From a virus, in the IMG/VR virus record IMGVR_UViG_3300032236_001430, positions 1-50,794 of that record: DNA of 50,794 nt, one strand, 5' to 3'. Shown one piece after another: positions 44,858 through 50,794 of the stretch (position 1 is its first letter; every line of letters begins with the position of its first letter). The translations under genes were made by a program, and so were the position numbers. The notes beneath the pieces are model-generated. The model was not told the origin of the DNA and did no database searches. It was given only the letters and a program-made list of their open reading frames with translations.

Positions 44858-46663
44858 ATGTCTTATAAGAATAGAGTGCTATCGGATAGGCCCCTAGGTT
44901 ATTGGAGGCTTAGAAGTTATGGAATTTGGGATGAAACATTAACCAATAATGGATCTGTAATAGGTGGATCAGCACCGCTATTTACAGATGTTCTTTCTAT
45001 AACATCAAATTCTTTTTCGGATACAGAAATTAGCGGTTGCTACATGACAACCTCATCCGCTTTTAGCATCAACAATAATTATAATTTTTTTACAAAAGGT
45101 TTTGAAAATTCAACTTTTGGTATAGAATTTTGGTTAAAGTTAGAGTCAAATCCAGCAACAAAAACAACAATTTTTTCAGCATTAAATCAATCTGGTACAT
45201 CAATTGCTTCAATTTATGTACAGGCAGATAGCATTTATTTTGATCTTGGCACGGGAGTTACAAAAAAGCAAGTAATTACTTGGTCTAATCCAGTTCATGT
45301 ATTTGCTTCTTATAAAGAAAAAACTATAGAGATTTTTGTTAATGGACTTTCTGATGAGTCTATTAAACTTAATAATACTTTTGCTTTTATTGCAACATCA
45401 GGGAGTTTTCAAGTAGGACCAGCATCAACCAGTTCAACCTATATCCTTAATGATCTTGCTTTTTATTCAAAAAAACTATCTTTAAATGAAATAAGATCTC
45501 ATATGGTATGGGCAAATAGAGATAGCGATCCAGATTCCTATGTAAGCCAAGGAAGTGCTTATGGCTTCACGTTAGCAAATAAAAACTCTATGTTTGCCTA
45601 CAGAGAAATTTTTGGAACAAAAGATGCTTACGATAAAGGTTATTATAATAATCTTATTTCAGATGGCTCAGGTCTTACATTTACTAAAACTACATCTTCA
45701 CAAGTTGGATATGGTGAGTGGACATACAATCTTCCAATTAATGAATATGTTGGTTTTGTTGGATCAGACATAAGTTGGAGCACGGGTTCTCCAGAAGGAT
45801 CTGTTACTAATTCAAAGTACATCAATGTTCTTGCCTCTTATGACAATGGATTAACATATCAACAAGTTTTTAATAATCAAGTTGTTCCTCAATTTTTAAC
45901 GACTGCCTCTTCTCTCGCATCTGCAAACCTTATGGTTAAAGTGCAAATTTACTCTCCAGATACGTCGTTAACAAATCAACCAAGAATAGATAACTTATCT
46001 ATAGGTGTTTATAAAAATCTAGATATAATTTCAGATACTGGAAATTTTGTTATTTCTCAAACTGGAACTGGTACTTATAATATACAAAAAGATAAAAAAA
46101 GTATTCTTGCAAGATCTAAAAACTTTGGCATTGTATTTAAAAGCCAAGAAAATGGCGGTTCACCAGGAAAGGCTATAATTTCTTCAACCGTAAATCAATA
46201 CCAATCTCTAGAGTTTTGGTTTAGATATAACTCAATATCTGGCTCTTCAGCCATATGTAATGGTGTTTATATAGATGGAACTACAAAAATGGTAAAAAGC
46301 AATTTGCCATCAGGAGGAAAGGTGTACATTAATGGTGTAGATTGTACTTCAGGTACAAAAGTATTGGATACCAGACATACATATCACATCATGGTGGTTT
46401 GGCCTTCTGCTCAAAACTCACCCATTTATTTAAATTATAATAGTACTTATTCTCCTCTTGACTCAATATTTGGGTATGTAAATATCTATCCAAATCAACT
46501 TTCAAGTACACAAGTTCAAACAAGATACCTATCTTATTTGTGTATTAATTCGGCATATGTTTATGATGGATCTACTTCGCTGGGTTCACTTTTGGAATAT
46601 GCAGGTACATCTTCTCAAATAAATGGCGGGCAACCGATCATTTCTGTTGAAAGAGTAATGTAA
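44858..46663 (+). CDS. Tail protein with LamG-like domains, 601 aa
   Basis: GGAGG precedes the ATG. 'SDRPLGYWRLRSYG' (9-22) and 'FGIEFWLKLES' (about 88-98), 'IEIFVNGLSDESIKL' and 'LNDLAFYSKKLSLNEIRSH' define a first LamG-like sandwich. A second one appears C-terminal ('QSLEFWFRYNSISG', 'KVYINGVDC', 'QVQTRYLSY'). Between them is a fibre-like beta region. Probably a glycan-binding tail component. Confidence 0.7.
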   Translation: MSYKNRVLSDRPLGYWRLRSYGIWDETLTNNGSVIGGSAPLFTDVLSITSNSFSDTEISGCYMTTSSAFSINNNYNFFTKGFENSTFGIEFWLKLESNPATKTTIFSALNQSGTSIASIYVQADSIYFDLGTGVTKKQVITWSNPVHVFASYKEKTIEIFVNGLSDESIKLNNTFAFIATSGSFQVGPASTSSTYILNDLAFYSKKLSLNEIRSHMVWANRDSDPDSYVSQGSAYGFTLANKNSMFAYREIFGTKDAYDKGYYNNLISDGSGLTFTKTTSSQVGYGEWTYNLPINEYVGFVGSDISWSTGSPEGSVTNSKYINVLASYDNGLTYQQVFNNQVVPQFLTTASSLASANLMVKVQIYSPDTSLTNQPRIDNLSIGVYKNLDIISDTGNFVISQTGTGTYNIQKDKKSILARSKNFGIVFKSQENGGSPGKAIISSTVNQYQSLEFWFRYNSISGSSAICNGVYIDGTTKMVKSNLPSGGKVYINGVDCTSGTKVLDTRHTYHIMVVWPSAQNSPIYLNYNSTYSPLDSIFGYVNIYPNQLSSTQVQTRYLSYLCINSAYVYDGSTSLGSLLEYAGTSSQINGGQPIISVERVM

Positions 46664-46711
46664 AATAGCATTGCTGTGTACATTTTTTAGGCTTTAACTA
46701 GTAGAAATGGT

Positions 46712-46717
46712 ATTATA
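46712..46717 (+). promoter_or_regulatory. -10 element for the capsid operon, leaderless start
   Basis: TGG-TATTAT (the hexamer occupying about 46711-46716) followed by 6 nt and ATG 46723, with no ribosome site. It starts the portal/capsid transcription unit. Confidence 0.45.
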
Positions 46718-46722
46718 ACGAT

Positions 46723-47061
46723 ATGGGAAAAATGAAGATTACTCCAATTGATGAAGTTAATTGGGGCATGTATATGTGGCAGATGCCAGACGAAACTCTT
46801 GTTATGGATGAGGAAGGTGCTTATTTAAGCATTCCATCTATGAAGGGTGATATTTCTCAAATCAAGAAGTTAAAAGATGCTGCAAAGCATTATGGGCTTG
46901 AAGAAGGTAAGCCATTATTTTTTGCTGGTCACCGACCAGTTACAGATGAAGAACTTGCAGAGCAAAGATCAAGAGCATCATTAGGGCTAGTGCCAGATCC
47001 ACAAGATCTACCAGCAATGATGGAATATGTTAAGGAAATGAAGGAGACTGGAATTGCCTAA
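46723..47061 (+). CDS. Hypothetical protein upstream of portal, 112 aa
   Basis: The leaderless-type start is followed by 'MGKMKITPIDEVNWGMYMWQ'; the middle carries 'YLSIPSMKGDISQIKKLKDA' and the end is helical. The position directly before the portal gene, with an overlap, suggests a packaging or capsid-assembly accessory. No family recognised. Confidence 0.62.
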   Translation: MGKMKITPIDEVNWGMYMWQMPDETLVMDEEGAYLSIPSMKGDISQIKKLKDAAKHYGLEEGKPLFFAGHRPVTDEELAEQRSRASLGLVPDPQDLPAMMEYVKEMKETGIA

Positions 47062-48634
47062 TGTAACGATTATGGATGATGAAGACGACAACCAAGTACA
47101 GGTTATGTCTAATGTAGATTTTGGTATGAATGGGTCTGTATCAGATTCTTTTGAAGACCCCTTTAGCAAATCTTGGGATGAAATTAAAAAGATGGAAGGT
47201 CTTAACCCAAACCTACGTCGTCAAGCGGGAAGACTAGAAAAAGCCTTTACAGGTGAAGGTGATGCAAAGTCTAAGAAACTTGACCCACTTGATCTTACAG
47301 GATACTCATTATTCCAGATTGTTCAGCCTCCATACAACATGCTTTATCTTTCACAGTTATATGATGTATCTCCATACCACCACTCAGCAGTTAATGCTAA
47401 GGTTGCAAACGTAATCGGACTTGGATATAAGTTTGAAGAAACATTTAAGGTAACTCAAAAAGTTCAAGCAGTTATTGATAATCCAAAGAGCCTAGATAAA
47501 CTTCGCACCAAGATTGAAGCAGCAAAAGTAGAGTTAAGAGATTATCTTGAATCAATGAATTCAGATGATTCTTTCCTTGAAACAATGAAAAAAGTTTATA
47601 CAGACCTAGAGTCTACAGGAAATGCTTATCTTGAAGTTGGTAGAACATCAGCGGGCAAAATTGGCTATATTGGACATATTCCTACAACCACTATGCGTAT
47701 CCGTCGTCACCGTGATGGGTTTGTTCAAGTTGTTTATAACCGCTACACATTCTTTAGAAATTTTGGAGACACAGAAACTCCTGATCAAATTGGAACAGAT
47801 CCACAACCAAACGAAGTAATTCACTTTAAAAAGTTTACTCCATCAAACACATATTATGGCGTTCCAGACATTTTGTCTGCAAAGAATGCAGTTGCAGGCG
47901 ATGAATTTGCACAACGTTTTAACTTAGATTACTTTGAAAATAAGGCTGTACCTCGCTATATTATTACTGTTAAAGGTGCAAAGTTAACTGCTGATTCAGA
48001 ACGCAAACTTCTTGAATTCTTCCAGACAGGACTTAAAGGACGTAACCATAGAACTTTGTATATCCCTCTTCCTTCAGACGGGGAAAACGGGCGTGTAGAG
48101 TTTAATATGGCCCCTGTAGAGGCAGGCATTCAAGATTCTTCATTCCACCAGTATTCAGTAGAGAATAGAGATCGTATCCTTATTGCTCACCGTGTTCCAA
48201 TTTCTAAAATTGGTATGCCTGCAGACGTATCATTGGCTAACGCTAAAGATGCGGACAAGACATTTAAAGAGCAGGTATGTCGTCCAATGCAAGAGGAATT
48301 AGAGCACAAATTAAACTTTATTGTTAAAGAATTTACCGATGCTTTCGTGATTAGATTTAATGAACTTGCACTTACAGATGAAGAAACTCAATCAAGAATT
48401 GATGCCTCATATTTGGTTAACAAGGTCATTCTTCCAAATGAAGTTCGTGCTCAAAAGGGCTTGGCCCCAATTGAGGGTGGGGATGTTCCACTTGAACTTA
48501 AGCCACAGGATGCATCTGAAAAGATAACCGATGGAAAGGGTACAAGAAGTCGGGATCAAGAAAGAACAGTAAACACTTCAGACAAGAGTGGGACTGCCAG
48601 AAATGCACAAGGAGAAGGAAGAAAACAACAATAA
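47054..48634 (+). CDS. Phage portal protein, 526 aa
   Basis: TTG start at 47054 after AAGGAG at a spacing of 7. The typical portal order is visible: 'YDVSPYHHSAVNAKVANVIG' (about 104-123), 'LESTGNAYLEVGR' (about 187-199), 'EVIHFKKFTPSNTYYGVPDI' (about 257-276) and 'FENKAVPRYIITVKG' (about 300-314), then 'HRVPISKIG'. The dodecameric portal is the DNA-entry channel and tail attachment site. The C-terminal 60 residues are polar. Terminase genes are not in the window. Confidence 0.9.
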   Translation: MPNVTIMDDEDDNQVQVMSNVDFGMNGSVSDSFEDPFSKSWDEIKKMEGLNPNLRRQAGRLEKAFTGEGDAKSKKLDPLDLTGYSLFQIVQPPYNMLYLSQLYDVSPYHHSAVNAKVANVIGLGYKFEETFKVTQKVQAVIDNPKSLDKLRTKIEAAKVELRDYLESMNSDDSFLETMKKVYTDLESTGNAYLEVGRTSAGKIGYIGHIPTTTMRIRRHRDGFVQVVYNRYTFFRNFGDTETPDQIGTDPQPNEVIHFKKFTPSNTYYGVPDILSAKNAVAGDEFAQRFNLDYFENKAVPRYIITVKGAKLTADSERKLLEFFQTGLKGRNHRTLYIPLPSDGENGRVEFNMAPVEAGIQDSSFHQYSVENRDRILIAHRVPISKIGMPADVSLANAKDADKTFKEQVCRPMQEELEHKLNFIVKEFTDAFVIRFNELALTDEETQSRIDASYLVNKVILPNEVRAQKGLAPIEGGDVPLELKPQDASEKITDGKGTRSRDQERTVNTSDKSGTARNAQGEGRKQQ

Positions 48635-48687
48635 AATTAACTGTAAATTATGAGTTAATCATAAATGTTGGTATTATTTAACTACAT

Positions 48688-50067
48688 ATGGAACTACAAA
48701 AAACGTATTGGCAAAACAGCGAGTCATCAATGGCATTGTCATTTCCTATTACCAAGGTAAACAAGGAAAAGAGAACAGTGTCAGGCTTTGCATCTCTTGA
48801 CAACATTGACCATCATGGAGATGTTGTTACTGCTGAAGCAAGCAAGAGAGCGTTTGAAAACTTTAGAGGCAACATTCGTGAAATGCATGGCCCATCTGCT
48901 GTAGGTAAGATGTTATCATTTAAAGAAGATTCTTTCTTTGATCCAAAAACAAATAAAAAGTACAATGGCGTTTATGTAACCGCATATATTTCAAAGGGTG
49001 CCCCAGATGCCTGGGAAAAATGTTTGGACGGGACTTACGGAGGATTCTCAATTGGTGGGAATATCAATAATGCAAAGATGGAAAAGTCAGAAGACGGTTC
49101 TGGAAAAGAATATCGTGTTATCCACAACTATGATCTTCATGAACTATCACTAGTAGACTCGCCTGCAAATCCATTAGCAAATATTTTTTCTATTCAAAAG
49201 ATGGCAGAAGGAATCATTACCGAAAATGTTTTTTGGTGCAAGACTGATGAAGTTGCATCAACTGCAACAACAACTGAAAAAAGTTGTGTAATTTGTGATG
49301 CACCTATGCAAAATGTTGGATGGGTTGAGCAAGCAGATATTGAAAAGTTTGAATCAATTGAAAAAGTTCTTGATTCTTATTTTCAAAAAGATGATGCTCC
49401 TACATCAGCACATGAAGCAACAGAGACTGCTGCTCCTGGAAATGTAATTAATAGCACATCAGCAATTAATCTTTATCCAGATCAAAATAAAGAAAAAAAG
49501 GTTTCGCCTATTGACATCAGTAGTGCGATTAAAAAGCATGAAGGAGGTAATGAAATGACAGAAGAAACAAACACAGAAGTAACAGAGGTTACTGAAGTTG
49601 AGGCTCCAGTTGCAGATGCTCCAGCAGCAGAAGCAGTAGTTGCTGTTGATGAAACAGCAGTTGCGGGAGGAGAAGCAATCGAAAAGGCTGTTGCTATTTC
49701 AGAGGTTGAGGATACACTTGATTTCACAAAGATGGTAACTGACCTTAAGGCCTTCTTCACTGAGTCAATCGAAAAGAATTTATCAACAAGCAATGCTTCG
49801 GTTAGCGAAATTGCAAAGATGGTCGAGGAAACTACTTTGTCAGTTACAAAGGCTATTTCAGAATTATCTGAAAAGTATGAGGCACTAAATAAGACAGTTA
49901 CAGATATGTACGGAAAGATTGAATACGTAGACAACCGTATCAACAATTTCGAATCTGCTACTGCAGTTAAGAAGTCCAGTGATCTTAACGGATCAATGGA
50001 GGAAACAAAGATACAAAAAAGTATATGGCAAGGACACTTCCTCGGTGTACAAAGTCTTACAAAATAA
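48688..50067 (+). CDS. Prohead protease with C-terminal scaffold region, 459 aa
   Basis: HK97/XkdF-like serine protease at residues 15-170: catalytic H67 ('REMHGPSAVG'), S121 ('YGGFSIGG') and an acidic partner in 'LHELSLVDSPANPLA' (150-164). A linker with C-V-I-C (about 205) follows, and then from residue 290 an acidic Ala/Glu/Val segment and a coiled coil (WVEQ..; 'ISELSEKYEALNKTV') typical of scaffolds. An internal ATG (49555) with an ideal ribosome site suggests a separately made scaffold. The 5' start at 48688 lacks a ribosome site and lies 10 nt after a TATTAT. Confidence 0.85.
   Translation: MELQKTYWQNSESSMALSFPITKVNKEKRTVSGFASLDNIDHHGDVVTAEASKRAFENFRGNIREMHGPSAVGKMLSFKEDSFFDPKTNKKYNGVYVTAYISKGAPDAWEKCLDGTYGGFSIGGNINNAKMEKSEDGSGKEYRVIHNYDLHELSLVDSPANPLANIFSIQKMAEGIITENVFWCKTDEVASTATTTEKSCVICDAPMQNVGWVEQADIEKFESIEKVLDSYFQKDDAPTSAHEATETAAPGNVINSTSAINLYPDQNKEKKVSPIDISSAIKKHEGGNEMTEETNTEVTEVTEVEAPVADAPAAEAVVAVDETAVAGGEAIEKAVAISEVEDTLDFTKMVTDLKAFFTESIEKNLSTSNASVSEIAKMVEETTLSVTKAISELSEKYEALNKTVTDMYGKIEYVDNRINNFESATAVKKSSDLNGSMEETKIQKSIWQGHFLGVQSLTK
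49555..50067 (+). CDS. Nested scaffolding protein, 170 aa
   Basis: ATG 49555 (codon 290 of the protease gene, same frame) follows AAGGAGGT (49541-49548) at ideal spacing, a better ribosome site than the full-length gene has. The product is acidic ('MTEETNTEVTEVTEVEAPV..') and ends in a long coiled coil. This repeats the protease/scaffold nesting of lambda C/Nu3. Confidence 0.7.
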   Translation: MTEETNTEVTEVTEVEAPVADAPAAEAVVAVDETAVAGGEAIEKAVAISEVEDTLDFTKMVTDLKAFFTESIEKNLSTSNASVSEIAKMVEETTLSVTKAISELSEKYEALNKTVTDMYGKIEYVDNRINNFESATAVKKSSDLNGSMEETKIQKSIWQGHFLGVQSLTK

Positions 50068-50098
50068 TCTATAAAAAAATAAGGTGGTGAAATAATAA

Positions 50099-50794
50099 AT
50101 GAGTAATGAACTTCTACAAAAAGTAATTGATACAACTAATCTCGGTGCTAATGGTGCTGTAAACGCTTCTGGCGATTCAGCAGCCCTCTCAGGTGTAGGT
50201 CTCCTATATCCAGATCAGGCTAACCGTTTCCTAGATTACATGTGGGATGCAACAATCCTCGCAAAGGCTGCTCGTACAATCCGTATGCGTTCAAACACAA
50301 CCGAAATTGATCGTGTTGCAGTTGGACAACGTATTATGACAGTCGCACAGGAAGATAATCCACGTGACTATGTAAATGCAGGCGGATCACAATTCGCAAC
50401 TGCTGCTGCTACATTTAACAAGGTTTCTCTAACAACACGCAAGTTGCGTCTTGATTGGGAACTTTCATCTGAGTCTCTCGAAGACAACGTTGAGGGTCCA
50501 GACCTAGAGGATCACATTGCACGTCTTATGGCTACCCAGGCTGGTAACGATATCGAGGATGTTCTCATCAACGGTACAGGAACTGGTTCAGGATTGCTAT
50601 CTGCGTTCAAGGGATTCCGTCAACTCGCATTAGACAACGCACACGTTGTTGATGCACAAGGAGTGGGACTTGACAAGGCTGTTTTCAACCTTGCAATCAA
50701 GACCATGCCACGTTAGTATAAGCAACGCCGTTATCTAGTTCGCTTCTTCACAGGATCGTACTTGACACAGGATTACCTATACAACCTAACTGCT
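50099..50794 (+). CDS. HK97-type major capsid protein, interrupted by in-frame TAG, partial
   Basis: ATG 50099 after AAGGTGGTG. 205 codons read as an HK97-fold capsid protein: N-terminal arm 'ALSGVGLLYPDQANRFLDYM', 'TIRMRSNTTEIDRVAVGQRI' and 'LRLDWELSSESLEDNVEGPD', then 'AGNDIEDVLINGTG'. At 50714-50716 the frame meets TAG, yet the next 26 codons in the same frame ('YKQRRYLVRFFTGSYLTQDY..') continue as normal capsid sequence to the window end. AAG-to-TAG or CAG-to-TAG substitution, a sequencing error, or readthrough could explain this. The codon choice here looks more GC-rich than in the tail genes. Confidence 0.85.

Noticed and set aside
50714-50716. Genome-wide TAG reassignment
   Set aside because: Several other genes end properly at TAG with a new gene starting at once, and the only tRNA seen is tRNA-Asp(GTC).

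Overview
The window reads as part of a low-GC (roughly 38 % by eye) tailed-bacteriophage genome. The evidence is an HK97-type portal, prohead protease and major capsid gene, a long run of tail-fibre and adhesin genes, phage nucleotide-metabolism genes (thyX, dut, a class II ribonucleotide reductase), a DUF932 protein, a tRNA-Asp and dozens of tightly overlapping microprotein genes. An actinobacterial host is inferred from several independent hints: many apparently leaderless mRNAs, a perfect actinobacterial/Gram-positive SOS box, TGTGA-N6-TCACA (Crp/GlxR-like) palindromes, ThyX, a B12-dependent reductase, and PASTA and lytic-transglycosylase domains. The low GC would fit freshwater actinobacteria, but this is not proven.

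Layout. 1-815 (minus): a secreted protein cut by the window edge. 902-6438 (plus): a compact operon with a GT60-like glycosyltransferase, thyX, dut, a prolyl-hydroxylase-like 2OG oxygenase and many zinc-ribbon or membrane microproteins. 6439-7072: an AT-rich non-coding region with a parS-like palindrome, iterated CGTAATGTC, an inverted repeat and a probable minus-strand small RNA. 7073-17467 (minus): about thirty small genes in short operons, a tRNA and DUF932, punctuated by a repeated intergenic module and by eleven copies of a rigid promoter-like motif, ATGTCAG-N10-TATAAT. 17760 (plus): a JmjC-like oxygenase with a Crp-like site. 18296-21106 (minus): DHH-like, YkgJ-like and secreted lytic-transglycosylase genes. 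21181-24172 (plus): GT4 glycosyltransferase and nrdJ. 24309-46663 (plus): tail and adhesin genes, including collagen-like, glycine-rich, LamG-like and SPVGV/PASTA/Hint proteins and a second GT60-like enzyme. 46723-50794 (plus): portal, protease with nested scaffold, and a major capsid gene interrupted by an in-frame TAG.

How the genes may work together. NrdJ, Dut and ThyX supply dTTP and dNTPs for replication. The most unusual theme is possible modification of virion proteins. A prolyl-4-hydroxylase-like oxygenase and two GT60-like enzymes (the family that glycosylates hydroxyproline or Ser/Thr of polypeptides) share the genome with a collagen-like tail protein and a fibre carrying some two dozen SPVGV pentapeptides. 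That fibre ends in an intein-like Hint domain, and one of the GT60-like genes overlaps its stop codon. Regulation appears layered: leaderless promoters, a phage-specific promoter family, Crp-like and LexA-like operators, and a recurrent pseudoknot-capable RNA element. Functions are inferred from motifs read by eye; no database search was run.
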